Shown here: positions 26,156-35,188 of the stretch, one piece after another
Layout: each line of letters begins with the position of its first letter
Position numbering within the stretch: position 1 is the first letter of the stretch
Assembly: GCA_026706025.1 (NCBI GenBank)
Contig: JAPOZO010000026.1
Coordinates: 1-64,000, forward strand
Source of the DNA: Candidatus Poribacteria bacterium
GTDB lineage: Bacteria > Poribacteria > WGA-4E > WGA-3G
Reading direction: 5' to 3'
DNA: 64,000 nucleotides
Program-made: the position numbers and the translations under genes
The notes under the pieces: model-generated
The model's input: the letters and a program-made list of their open reading frames with translations, nothing else
Databases searched by the model: none
Told to the model about the DNA's origin: nothing

Positions 26156-26644
26156 TCATTCGCCTGCTTTCATCATTGCTTGGTAATAGAGATTTCGACT
26201 GATTCGTGTTCCGTGAGCGCGAAGGTCATCAAGGATCGGTCTGACAGTCGGAATCACGCCGCGGGTTTTGGCAATAAGCAAGATACCAACTGTCCCTATA
26301 ACTGGCAATCCTCGCGCTATTGCTTCCCGTCGCGCAGCGTTATCATCAAGAACCGCCTGTTCAGCATTAATTTCTTGAGCAAGGATAATAGTCGCACATT
26401 CCCCTAAATGAAGCGAGTGTTGGCTTTGAAGAACCCTAACTTGATCAGCGTCTGTCACAGTTTGTCGGTGGATCCATTGGGCTTCTTCTACTTCTGCAGC
26501 ACCGGGTTTCCCAGTTCCATCAATGACCACTTCAACGTAAACCTCCTCTGGAATAAGGATTGTACCGTACACCTCTAGAAGAAGATTCAACTGCTTGATT
26601 TTCGAGAGTTCAATTAACGGCGTACTATTCGTGACAACCTTCAT
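26156..26644 (-). CDS. PIN-like toxin/nuclease, DUF3368 family
   Basis: The 162-aa product begins VTNSTPLIELSKI, where the PIN-type first acidic residue is replaced by Asn-Ser as often seen in DUF3368. It keeps LHLGECATIILAQE (Glu, about 79-92) and VLDDNAARREA (Asp pair, about 97-107), the metal-site region of PIN ribonucleases. It overlaps the UPF0175 gene by 20 bp, the standard arrangement of this toxin-antitoxin pair. Confidence 0.82.
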   Translation of the reverse strand: MKVVTNSTPLIELSKIKQLNLLLEVYGTILIPEEVYVEVVIDGTGKPGAAEVEEAQWIHRQTVTDADQVRVLQSQHSLHLGECATIILAQEINAEQAVLDDNAARREAIARGLPVIGTVGILLIAKTRGVIPTVRPILDDLRAHGTRISRNLYYQAMMKAGE

Positions 26645-26933
26645 TATCTTGACTATCCAAAACCTTCAAGGCAGTTTCAACTTCGGCTTCCAATTCTTCA
26701 GCGGTAACCTCAGCAAAAGGAGAAATTCCAGCCTCAGACATCAAGTCTGAGAGATCCCACCGAGAAATATCAAGGAGTTCTGCAGCTCTACCTGCACTGA
26801 TATCCCCGTGCCGAAGCAGTTCAAGTACAAATGCCTCTTTCGCTTTACGTTCTGCATCAGTTTTATGTTGCAGAAAACTTTCAGCAATAGGAAGTGTGAA
26901 TGTGAATTGGACTTCAACTTCTGTCTTTGCCAT
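26625..26933 (-). CDS. UPF0175 family antitoxin
   Basis: I start at Met 26933 (MAKTEVEV) because TGAGGTAG lies 8 bp upstream. The 102-aa product has the UPF0175 core: EAFVLELLRHGDISAGRAAE then LLDISRWDLSDLMSEAGI (about 35-75), a helix-turn-helix-like fold. It is the predicted antitoxin and repressor for the overlapping DUF3368 gene. Confidence 0.82.
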   Translation of the reverse strand: MAKTEVEVQFTFTLPIAESFLQHKTDAERKAKEAFVLELLRHGDISAGRAAELLDISRWDLSDLMSEAGISPFAEVTAEELEAEVETALKVLDSQDNEGCHE

Positions 26934-27041
26934 ACAGACTACCTCACTCATCTATTTGCTTTTGGCAAATGCTGCCTTAAATCTAACGAGAAAAAGTTCA
27001 CTTGCTCCGCCTCTCCCGCTCTTCGATAATAGCACGACTAC

Positions 27042-27169
27042 CTATGTTATCCTCTGACTTACCCCTTCTTCCAATTGAAGCTGCTGGAGTTCTTCTGCCG
27101 TAAGGGTTTCAACATCTCCCACTCAAGTTGCTCAATTTTTATGATTAACTCCGTTATAGTCGGGACCAT
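27042..27169 (-). pseudogene. Small frameshifted gene remnant
   Basis: A minus-strand start at 27169 (MVPTITELIIKIEQLEWEM) has AAGAGGATT upstream and stays open for 36 codons to a stop at 27059. After about codon 19 another frame continues more naturally as DVETLTAEELQQLQLEEG and stops at 27042. Together they look like one short acidic, coiled-coil-like protein broken by a frameshift. It could be an intact unrelated small ORF. Confidence 0.35.
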
Positions 27170-27192
27170 AAGTTTAATCCTCTTTATTTTTT

Positions 27193-27223
27193 AAGGGATG
27201 TGCCAGCAAGAGGCACATCCCTT
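27193..27223. repeat. Perfect 12-bp stem-loop beside the tricorn gene
   Basis: AAGGGATGTGCC (27193-27204) and GGCACATCCCTT (27212-27223) with a 7-base loop. No U-tract follows on either strand, so a classic terminator is doubtful, although it lies 27 bp past the stop of the minus-strand tricorn gene. Attenuation or 3'-end protection of the mRNA is possible. Confidence 0.6.
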
Positions 27224-27250
27224 TCCACGTATAACATTATACATATCATA

Positions 27251-30200
27251 TCACGCTTTTGGGAGCGTGGGCAACGTTAAACGCGGACGCTCACCGAAAT
27301 CGGGGAGTTCGGGTGGGTTCTCTTCCATCTGTCGGAGGAGTTCTTCGATTGCACGGTCAAGCTGCGGATCGGCATCAGTGATATAGTCCTGCGGACGATA
27401 ATCTACCTCAATATCCGGATCAGTGCCGTAGTTCTCAACGCTCCAACCGACATCAACGAACCAAAAAGAATACTCCGGTTGCGTCGTACCGCCTCTATCC
27501 ACAAACGTCTGATGCGGCGAAATACCGATAACACCACCCCATGTCCGTTTTCCGATGAGCAATCCTAACTCCATCAACTTGAAACAGTGCGAGAAAATAT
27601 CACCATCGGAGCCAGCGTTCTCATTGGTGACAGCCACCATCGGACCCAAGACAGAAGCATCTGGATACGGATGCGGCGTACCCCAACGCGGCACGTCATA
27701 CCCAATCCGCCGCCGAGACAACTTCTCTAAAAGCAGCTGCGAAACATGCCCACCGCCATTGTAACGCACGTCAACCAACAGACCGGGATAACTCACCTCT
27801 GTGAGAAAACCGCGGTGAAACTCCGCATACCCACGCCTCCCCATGTCAGGAATATGGACATACCCGACTTTACCGTCCGTCTTTTCGTGGACATATCGTC
27901 GATTCTGTGACACCCACTCACGATAACGTAGCTCGTGCTCACCGCCGAGCACTTTGAGCGTCACGACCCGTTTTTCGTCATCTTCCGCATTTTGGAATGT
28001 TGCTTGGACTTCCTGATTCGCGAGGCTCACGAGCAGCTCACCCGGCGAAACGGTTTCGCTGACACGTTGCCCCCCGATCGCAAGCAGAATATCGCCTTTA
28101 CGGACATTAACGCCCGGTGCGTTGAGTGGCGAATCCTTCGACGCTTCCCAACCATCGCCACGTGGAATGTGCGTGATACGATACCCATTGCTCTCCGCAT
28201 CGTAGGCAAAATCGGCACCGAGAAACCCCTGCGCATAGTTCGGTGAACTCCGGTAATCACCGCCCATCTCATACGCATGTGAAGTGCCAAGTTCACCCTG
28301 CATCTCCCACATTAGGTCCGAAAACTCACCGCGCGTCGCAATCCGATCAAGGAGCGGTAAATAACGCTGATACACATGCTCCCAATCCACACCGGACATA
28401 TCCTCTGTCCAAAAGAAATCGCGCTGGAGTCGCCATGCCTCTCGATACATCTGGTGCCACTCGGCTGTAGGCACAACGGAGGCTTTGATACGATTGAGGT
28501 CGATCCACCCCGTTTGTCGGTTCGTTCCACCTCTACTTTCGGATTTCTCAACTTTCTTGCCAGCTCTGATAACACGCAAACGGTTTCCGGCTACATAAGC
28601 GAGCGTCTTAGCGTCGCGTGAGAGGCGAAAACCGTCAATACCGGAAACAAGCGTATCCTTCTTCTGTTCCTTGAAGTCGTAGACGTGAAGTGTGCCTCTG
28701 GGTCCATCACCGCTATCGCTACTGGGCGGTGTATCTTCTCCCGGAAACGCGGTAAAAATCACTTTGCCTTCAATACCGGCAATCTGTCCGTAACGTCCAC
28801 GTGGATACGGGAATGCGACGACACGTTGTGAAATCCCTTCTACATCTATGGTGATTGGTTCAGGCTTATCCTTCTTCTTCTCAGATTTCTCGTCAGATGC
28901 CTTACCACCATCGTCCTGCTTTTCGTCCTCATCTTCCTTGTCCTTATCCTCTTTCTCCTCCTCAAGCGGACGCGGTTCCGGCACGAACGGATTCCCTAAA
29001 GTCTCCTGCAGAGTTATTAACAAGGGACGCATCGCCGTAGGAAAACCGAGATCAAAGTGGAGTGCATCGTAAACCGGATTGAATTCCCGATAGGAGAGGA
29101 AATAGAGGTATTTCCCGTCCGGATCCCATGCAGGTGCGAAATCGCTGAATTCAGATTCAGTGGCGAGCCAGGTCTCACCCGTTTCAATCTTGCAGAGTTT
29201 TATTGAGCGAGTCGTCTCTGTCGGTGCGAAACTATAGGCGCACCACTTACCATCAGGCGACCAAGACGCACCTCGAATGCTTTGATAATGACCTTTGTCA
29301 AGCGTACGGAGTTCGTGTGTCTTTAAATCAATGTGCAAAAGTTCAAAACGGTGATTAACGAGAAGCACAGTGTCATTTTCACCGCTTTCAGTTTGCGGAG
29401 AGACCGACAGTTCCCGGACATGTCCGATGTCAAGCGCGTCAAGGCGGACGACATCAGCACTGCCATCGCGAGTGTGAATCTCAAGTGCCTCTTCCCCGCC
29501 AGCATCTGAGATAGTGACAAGACGTTTACCGTCGTTAAGCCACTGTGTGAAGCGATAGCGCGCGCCATCACGCTCACCGTGCTGAAGGACTGCCCCTTCC
29601 CAATTTGCCATCGTAAAGGGTTTACCGCGGACTGTTACTGCTAACGCATGACCGTCTGGTGCTGGTGCGAACTCTTGCATGTACTCCGATGCCCTGACGA
29701 ACTTTCGTTGTCGCTGGATACGCGGGCTTCGGAACTCAACATCAACGTGGGTTTCAGTGTCATTCTCAATATCATAAACAAACAGGTCCGCGCCAGCGTG
29801 ATAGACAATACGTGTGCCATCCGTTTGTGCTAAACGGCAGTAGTAGGTATCTTGGTGCGTGTGGCGTTGAATGTTTTCACCGGTAGGCAGGCAGGAATAT
29901 ATATTCCCAACGCCTTCGTGGTCAGAAATAAAATAGATCCGTTCGCCGATCCACATTGGGGTCGTGAAATTACTGTCCACAGGATTGAGGGGCTGAAATT
30001 GCCCATCGCCTTCAATGTCTATCCAGAGTTGACCTGCCGTACCGCCGCGATAGCGTTTCCAGCGTGCGGGTTCTCGCGTCAACCTGCCGAGGACAACACC
30101 GCCGGTATCGCCAAAATCAATGTGGTTTGCGGGACCGTAAGGTAGGCGTTCTGGTTCTCCTCCGTCCGAACTAACTTTCCATATCCACGGATCAAATGCT

Positions 30201-30520
30201 AACCCCGCGCCGCTTGAATAGAGAATATCCTTCCCATTAGCATCCCAACCGACAACAGACACATTACTCCCCTGATAGGTAAGCCGTTTCGCTTCACCGC
30301 CAAGCGCAGGCATGATATACACCTCTGACGGTCCCTCTTCACGCCCGGAAAAAGCGAGCAATTCACAATCTGGTGACAAACGCGGTGAACCCGCAAGACC
30401 GAGATTCGACGTGAGCCGCCGCGCAACACCGCCTTCAACTGGCACTGTCCATAAATCATCTTCACATACAAAAACAATGGTATCTTGACATATTGTTGGG
30501 GATCTATAATATCCTGACAT
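27251..30520 (-). CDS. Tricorn protease homologue
   Basis: The 1089-aa product is close to the usual tricorn length and cleaves peptides in a giant hexameric particle. Order: a six-bladed propeller (about 1-320; GYYRSPTICQDTIVFVCEDD), a second propeller (about 325-680) interrupted by a long Glu/Lys/Asp-rich insert (about 510-555), and a C1 domain with the catalytic His near 747 (GELGTSHAYE). A PDZ domain follows (about 770-870; LNAPGVNVRKGDILLAIGG). The C2 domain holds the nucleophile Ser near 970 (NENAGSDGDIFSH). No signal peptide is visible, so it is likely cytoplasmic. The charged insert is unusual. Confidence 0.92.
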   Translation of the reverse strand: MSGYYRSPTICQDTIVFVCEDDLWTVPVEGGVARRLTSNLGLAGSPRLSPDCELLAFSGREEGPSEVYIMPALGGEAKRLTYQGSNVSVVGWDANGKDILYSSGAGLAFDPWIWKVSSDGGEPERLPYGPANHIDFGDTGGVVLGRLTREPARWKRYRGGTAGQLWIDIEGDGQFQPLNPVDSNFTTPMWIGERIYFISDHEGVGNIYSCLPTGENIQRHTHQDTYYCRLAQTDGTRIVYHAGADLFVYDIENDTETHVDVEFRSPRIQRQRKFVRASEYMQEFAPAPDGHALAVTVRGKPFTMANWEGAVLQHGERDGARYRFTQWLNDGKRLVTISDAGGEEALEIHTRDGSADVVRLDALDIGHVRELSVSPQTESGENDTVLLVNHRFELLHIDLKTHELRTLDKGHYQSIRGASWSPDGKWCAYSFAPTETTRSIKLCKIETGETWLATESEFSDFAPAWDPDGKYLYFLSYREFNPVYDALHFDLGFPTAMRPLLITLQETLGNPFVPEPRPLEEEKEDKDKEDEDEKQDDGGKASDEKSEKKKDKPEPITIDVEGISQRVVAFPYPRGRYGQIAGIEGKVIFTAFPGEDTPPSSDSGDGPRGTLHVYDFKEQKKDTLVSGIDGFRLSRDAKTLAYVAGNRLRVIRAGKKVEKSESRGGTNRQTGWIDLNRIKASVVPTAEWHQMYREAWRLQRDFFWTEDMSGVDWEHVYQRYLPLLDRIATRGEFSDLMWEMQGELGTSHAYEMGGDYRSSPNYAQGFLGADFAYDAESNGYRITHIPRGDGWEASKDSPLNAPGVNVRKGDILLAIGGQRVSETVSPGELLVSLANQEVQATFQNAEDDEKRVVTLKVLGGEHELRYREWVSQNRRYVHEKTDGKVGYVHIPDMGRRGYAEFHRGFLTEVSYPGLLVDVRYNGGGHVSQLLLEKLSRRRIGYDVPRWGTPHPYPDASVLGPMVAVTNENAGSDGDIFSHCFKLMELGLLIGKRTWGGVIGISPHQTFVDRGGTTQPEYSFWFVDVGWSVENYGTDPDIEVDYRPQDYITDADPQLDRAIEELLRQMEENPPELPDFGERPRLTLPTLPKA

Positions 30521-30552
30521 TCACGCCTCCGTGTTAGATAGTTACATTTACT

Positions 30553-30871
30553 GGTAAGGTCTGAAATCGCACCATAAGTGTCAATTTTAGAAAAAATAAC
30601 TGCCTCGGTACCAGGTCCGGTAGGTTCGGTTTCCTAACCGAACCGGATTTTACATAGAAACCTTAAAGACTTCAAAAACCTCTTGAATCCTGTAGGGTTT
30701 ATTTGCTTGGGTGTTTCTTTAAGTATCTCTGTAGAAAAACGGAACCTCACAGACCTAAGCCCCATAGGGGGTTTTTGATAGGGTGTTTCTTCAGCATTTG
30801 TAGAGACGTTCCCACAAAATGCCGTGAAAAGTCCCTAAATTGACACCTATGGTAAGGTCCGAAATCGCACC
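30553..30871. mobile_element. MITE-like element, family E, with flanking direct repeats
   Basis: ACCATAAGTGTCAATTT (30571-30587) and AAATTGACACCTATGGT (30836-30852) are inverted with 16 of 17 matches. Directly outside, a 21-bp word starting GGTAAGGTC and ending ATCGCACC occurs at 30553-30573 and 30851-30871 with one mismatch. A perfect palindrome lies inside at 30617-30646. No ORF. Confidence 0.6.
30617..30646. repeat. 30-bp hairpin shared with 47816-47845
   Basis: The 30-bp hairpin word begins CCGGTAGGTTCGG and ends AACCGAACCGG. It is identical to the copy at 47816-47845, 17 kb away in a different element type, so it behaves as a movable cassette within these repeats. Confidence 0.7.
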
Positions 30872-30903
30872 CTGAGATTTAAACGCAAAGCGGACATAAC
30901 AAC

Positions 30904-31710
30904 CTACCCGCTCCGCTTTAACCGCCCCACGCGTTTCGCGTACTTCTCACCGAGATGGAAAACCCAAAATCCGAGCGGGATGAGCAGCACACCGATGATA
31001 AGTAATAGAAACAAATTCCCTAATTGGCTCTCAAGCGATGCATTATCAAGCATCGCCGCCCGAATGGATTTGAGCGTATAGGTCGCAGGCGAAATTTTGG
31101 AAATCGGTTGGATCCATTCGGGTAATACCTCAATTTCATAGTAGATACCGGAGACCAACAGTAGCCCCGATTCGATGATACCTGTTGCAGCTTGTCCCTT
31201 TTCTGGCGAGAGTAAGGGGAAAATCGCTGCCATCAGACCGATACCGATGAAAGAGAGGCTTGAGATTGCAACAGTGACCATCATTGTCAACCAATTCGCG
31301 TTTCTTAAGTCAATGTGCTCACCGAAAAAGAGCGGCATTATCGCCAATACCAGACCGGTTCGCAAGAGTCCATATAGGATCGCAAAGAAGCAAGACCCGA
31401 CGAGATGCGTGATCCGGTAGATCGGTGCCATAAAGGTATACTCAATCGTGCCTTCCCACCGTTCCCACGTAATCGCATCACTAACCTCGCGCATCATAAT
31501 CGAGAGGAACCCCCAGATTAATGCGCCAATCACGAGGTAAAGCACATCTTTACTGCTGCCACGTCCTACCATAATCAAGCCGATTGTTAAGGCGTTGACA
31601 ATAGAATAACTGAAAAAAAGTATTTCCCAACTCAGATACCGCTTCAACAGATTGAAGTTGCGTTCAATGAACGCATAGGAAACAATAGTTTCGCGTAGAA
31701 GACTCAGCAC
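30904..31710 (-). CDS. ABC-2 type exporter permease
   Basis: The 268-aa product has six membrane spans (about 32-50, 56-75, 100-125, 138-160, 172-192, 235-255) and the ABC-2 fold. A cytoplasmic MMREVSDAITWERWEGTIEY segment lies after span two. It forms an exporter with the ATPase encoded 3 bp upstream in the same operon. Substrate unknown; lipid, glycan or drug export are the family options. Confidence 0.85.
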   Translation of the reverse strand: MLSLLRETIVSYAFIERNFNLLKRYLSWEILFFSYSIVNALTIGLIMVGRGSSKDVLYLVIGALIWGFLSIMMREVSDAITWERWEGTIEYTFMAPIYRITHLVGSCFFAILYGLLRTGLVLAIMPLFFGEHIDLRNANWLTMMVTVAISSLSFIGIGLMAAIFPLLSPEKGQAATGIIESGLLLVSGIYYEIEVLPEWIQPISKISPATYTLKSIRAAMLDNASLESQLGNLFLLLIIGVLLIPLGFWVFHLGEKYAKRVGRLKRSG

Positions 31711-31713
31711 TAC

Positions 31714-32589
31714 TTATTCGTCCTCCTCAATCTGTTTACCAGTCAACGCGATAAAGACATCTTCCAGCGTCGTAGGTGCACCGTTCTCTGATGGTGTATT
31801 AGCGATGAGTTCTTCAACAGTTCCCTCCGCGATAAACCGCCCTTTATCAATAATTGCGATCTTATCGCACAACTTTTCAGCTTCCACCATATCGTGTGTC
31901 GTCAACACGATCACAGCATTCCGCTCTTGACGGATCTCCTCAATAAAGGCTTGCACATCGCGCTTAGATTTCGGATCAAGCCCGGTTGTCGGTTCATCGA
32001 GCAGGAGGAGCATTGGCGTTGTCAGCAGCGCACGTGCAATTGCGACTTTTTGTTGCATGCCGCGCGATAGCTGCTCCATCTCCTCGTCCATCCGGTCCGC
32101 ATCAAAGCCGAGCTTTTCTAAAATCCGTTTTGCTTTTCGCTCGGCTTCCGCGGCAGTGATGCCATAGAGACGGGCGGCATAAATGAGGTTTTCTGATGAA
32201 GAGAGCCGTTTAAAGAAAGAGGCTTCAACAGAGACGCGGTTCATTACTTGTCTCACTTTCAGACTATGTGTTACAACATCATCTCCGAAAACGTGAATAC
32301 TGCCAGCATCAGGTAGAAGTAACGTCGAAATTAGACGAATCAGCGTCGATTTTCCTGAACCATTTGCACCGAGAATCCCATAGATTTCGCCGATGCCAAC
32401 TTCCAGAGAAATATCGTCAACTGCGCGGATGACCTCTTTCTCTCGCTTGAAAAAGTTGAAAATCTTTTGATAAAAACGGAGTTTATTCTTCGTCCGCTTG
32501 GTGCGCTGAAAATGTTTCGTTACGCCGCGGACAGCCAAACCGTGGATAGGGTTTTCCAACACTTTGATTCCTTTCGCTAAACTGAACAA
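31714..32589 (-). CDS. ABC transporter ATP-binding protein (ABC-2 partner)
   Basis: The 291-aa ATPase has Walker A GANGSGKST (about 75-83), signature LSRGMQQKVAIARALL (about 173-188), Walker B LLLLDEPTTGLD (about 193-204) and the switch His in LTTHD. A basic stretch (about 25-50; HFQRTKRTKNKLRFYQK) precedes the fold. The gene lies 3 bp before the permease gene 30904-31710, so both are one transcript and one transporter. Confidence 0.92.
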   Translation of the reverse strand: MFSLAKGIKVLENPIHGLAVRGVTKHFQRTKRTKNKLRFYQKIFNFFKREKEVIRAVDDISLEVGIGEIYGILGANGSGKSTLIRLISTLLLPDAGSIHVFGDDVVTHSLKVRQVMNRVSVEASFFKRLSSSENLIYAARLYGITAAEAERKAKRILEKLGFDADRMDEEMEQLSRGMQQKVAIARALLTTPMLLLLDEPTTGLDPKSKRDVQAFIEEIRQERNAVIVLTTHDMVEAEKLCDKIAIIDKGRFIAEGTVEELIANTPSENGAPTTLEDVFIALTGKQIEEDE

Positions 32590-32755
32590 TCCAAAACCCT
32601 TGACATTTCATAGGGACTTCTATATATTATACCCAAAGTTCATGAACATTTGGTAATTTATTTTTCGTCTATTCAAAACAGCGTGGTATATTTAACAACA
32701 ACACTGATACCACTTATGTTGTTAGAACTTACACGAATACAAGAGCGGAGGAACA

Positions 32756-33805
32756 ATGCCGAAAATCAAAGGTCCTGCTATCTTCCTCGCCCAATTCATG
32801 CGGGACGAGGCACCATACAACACTATAGAAAACATCGGACGATGGGTCGCGAGTTTGGGGTATAAAGGCGTTCAACTTCCGGGTTGGGACGAGCGTGTGC
32901 TTGACCTTGGGAAAGCCGCTGAATCCAAAACCTATTGCGATGAATTTAAAGGAACACTTAAGGAGATGGGGCTTGAAGCGACGGAAGTGGCGGGCTACCT
33001 CGCTGGACAGGTCTTGGCTGTACACCCGGCATACGAAGTCATGTTTGAGGCGTTCCACCCACCCGGCTTGCGCGGCGATGAAAGAACAACGTGGGCAACT
33101 GGTGAATTGACGAAATGTATCCACGCTTCAGTGAACATGGGACTGGATGTTATTCCGGTACTTTCAGGCGGTTTCGCGTGGCACACTGTTTATCCGTGGC
33201 CCCAACGTCCCGACGGCATTATTGAAGAGGCGTTCAAGGAACTCGCATCGCGGTGGTCACCGTTGTTGGATCTGGCACACGATAACGGCCAGGTCTTCGC
33301 CTACGAACTTCATCCGGGTTCAGATATTTACGACGGTGCGACATACGAGATGTTCTTGGATTATACGAACGACCATCCGGCTGCCTGTCTCAACTACGAT
33401 CCGAGCCATTTTCTTCTCCAACAACTCGATTATATCGACTTCATCCGACTTTACGGGGAACGCATTCAGGGGTTTCATGTTAAGGACGCTGAATTCCGTC
33501 CGACAGGTCGGGTCGGGGTTTATGGTGGCTACCAATCTTGGGCTGGACGTGCCGCGAGATTCCGTTCACTCGGTGATGGACAAGTGGATTTCACGCAAGT
33601 GTTTACGCTCCTCACTGAAGCAGGCTACGACAGTTGGGCAGTCCTGGAATGGGAGTGCTGCGTCAAAAGTCCAGAACAGGGCGCGGCAGAAGGAGCACCG
33701 TTTATTGCCAAACACATCATCGAAACAACCGATGTCGCCTTCGACGACTTTGCTGGCGGCGAGACGGATACGGCGCGAAACCGAGACATCCTCGGCTTAA
33801 GTTGA
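32756..33805 (+). CDS. Sugar phosphate isomerase/epimerase-like TIM-barrel protein
   Basis: The 349-aa product has the xylose-isomerase-like barrel: SLGYKGVQLPGWDER, DVIPVLSGGFAWH, VFAYELHPGSDIY (Glu), ACLNYDPSHFLLQ (Asp/His), IQGFHVKDAEF (His/Asp) and SWAVLEWECCVKSPEQG (Glu). These acidic and His residues are the metal site. It is longer than the one at 21232. It directly precedes two Gfo/Idh/MocA-type genes, a setting typical of sugar or inositol catabolism by oxidation and isomerisation. GCGGAGGAACA precedes the ATG. Confidence 0.87.
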   Translation: MPKIKGPAIFLAQFMRDEAPYNTIENIGRWVASLGYKGVQLPGWDERVLDLGKAAESKTYCDEFKGTLKEMGLEATEVAGYLAGQVLAVHPAYEVMFEAFHPPGLRGDERTTWATGELTKCIHASVNMGLDVIPVLSGGFAWHTVYPWPQRPDGIIEEAFKELASRWSPLLDLAHDNGQVFAYELHPGSDIYDGATYEMFLDYTNDHPAACLNYDPSHFLLQQLDYIDFIRLYGERIQGFHVKDAEFRPTGRVGVYGGYQSWAGRAARFRSLGDGQVDFTQVFTLLTEAGYDSWAVLEWECCVKSPEQGAAEGAPFIAKHIIETTDVAFDDFAGGETDTARNRDILGLS

Positions 33806-33912
33806 AGATTACTTTGTCGGTTTCTGTTTAAAGGACGGTTCATACTTATCAGCAGGCTCTTTAACTGAATACTGATAACTGATAACCGATAACCAAACTG
33901 GAGTGAATCACT

Positions 33913-35073
33913 ATGGAATCTTGGAAACGGAAATTACGGATGGGTATGGTAGGCGGTGGACAAGGCGCGTTTATTGGTGGCGTTCACCGCATCGCGGCCA
34001 CGCTCGATCAGCAAATCGAAGTCGTCGCTGGATGCTTCTCGCGGGACCCGGAAAACACACAGATCACCGGGGCAGAGTTATATCTCACCCCAAACCGTTG
34101 CTATAACAGTTACGCAGAGATGGCAGCTGCCGAAGCAACACTTCCCGAAAATGAACGTATCGACTTCGTGAGCATCGTTACGCCCAATATCTCCCACTTT
34201 GAGATCGCAAAAACCTTTTTGGATGCGGGTTTCCATGTCGTTTGCGATAAACCGATGACTTATAGTCTTGAGGAAGCCGAGGCACTTGTTCAACTCGTTG
34301 AAAATTCGGGGCTTGTCTTCGCGTTGACACACAATTATACGGGGCATCCGCTCGTGCGGCATGCGCGGGCATTGTTCGCTGAAGGTTCAATGGGACAAAT
34401 CCGTAAGGTTATCGTGGAATACCTTCAGGACTTTTTGATGGTGCCACACGAGAAACTCGGTCAGAAGCAGGCTGCATGGCGCGTGGATCCGGCACAGTCA
34501 GGTATCGGTGGCACGATGGGCGATGTCGGCACGCATTGCGTTAACCTACTCGAATACGTCACCGGCGACCCGATTACCGAACTCTGTGCTGATAAAAGCA
34601 CCTTCCTTCCCGACAGAGTGCTAGATGAGGATGTCAATGCCCTGCTCCGTTTCAAAGGCGGTGGGAAAGGTGTTTTAAGCATAAGCCAGGTTGCTACTGG
34701 CGAAGAAAATGGACTCACCCTCCGCGTCTACGCCGAACAAGGCGCGGTGAAATGGGCGCAAGAGAATCCGAATTATCTCGAACTCTATCGTTATGGTGAA
34801 CCGAGGCAGACGCTTACCCGCGGTCAGGGTTACCTTTCCGAGGCAGCAGCGGCAGGCGCACGGATTCCGACTGGGCATCCCGAAGGATATTTGGAGGCAT
34901 TCGCGACGATTTATGTCGGTGTTGGCGAAGCCATCCGGCGATACATTGATGGCGACCCGATGGAAACCGAGGCTTACGATTTTCCAACAGTCTATGATGG
35001 ATTGCGGGGTATGCAGTTCATTTACAAAGCGGTTGAGTCTTGTGAGAACAGCTCGACCTGGGTCACAATGTAA
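33913..35073 (+). CDS. Gfo/Idh/MocA family NAD(P)-dependent oxidoreductase
   Basis: The 386-aa product has a dinucleotide-binding start, RMGMVGGGQGAFIGGVHR (about 9-26). VSIVTPNISHFEIAKTFLDA follows, then CDKPMTYSLEEAEAL, where Lys-Pro is the conserved family pair. GGTMGDVGTHCVNLLEYVTG (about 197-216) carries the catalytic Asp/His region. It oxidises a sugar or inositol hydroxyl. It lies between the TIM-barrel gene 32756 and the third gene at 35189 in one direction. Substrate unknown. Confidence 0.88.
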   Translation: MESWKRKLRMGMVGGGQGAFIGGVHRIAATLDQQIEVVAGCFSRDPENTQITGAELYLTPNRCYNSYAEMAAAEATLPENERIDFVSIVTPNISHFEIAKTFLDAGFHVVCDKPMTYSLEEAEALVQLVENSGLVFALTHNYTGHPLVRHARALFAEGSMGQIRKVIVEYLQDFLMVPHEKLGQKQAAWRVDPAQSGIGGTMGDVGTHCVNLLEYVTGDPITELCADKSTFLPDRVLDEDVNALLRFKGGGKGVLSISQVATGEENGLTLRVYAEQGAVKWAQENPNYLELYRYGEPRQTLTRGQGYLSEAAAAGARIPTGHPEGYLEAFATIYVGVGEAIRRYIDGDPMETEAYDFPTVYDGLRGMQFIYKAVESCENSSTWVTM

Positions 35074-35089
35074 GTAGCTATCAGCCGTC

Positions 35090-35170
35090 AGCAGTCAGCA
35101 GTCAGAAAAGAGGGCTACGACGCGTATCATACACCTCTTACTGAAAGCCGATAGCCGACTGCTGACTGCT
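35090..35170. repeat. Inverted repeat of AGCAGTCAGCAGTC words between oxidoreductase genes
   Basis: AGCAGTCAGCAGTC (35090-35103) pairs with GACTGCTGACTGCT (35157-35170). The GATAGCCGACTGCTGAC words are shared with the repeat after rplQ (1545-1564). Related TGATAACTGATAACCGATAA words occur at 33873-33893 before the previous gene. No coding content. Confidence 0.6.
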
Positions 35171-35188
35171 ATTCAAAAGGAGACAAGC

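Noticed and set aside
27193-27223. Hairpin as an intrinsic terminator of the tricorn gene
   Set aside because: The stem is perfect but no U-tract follows on the minus strand; I list it only as a stem-loop.
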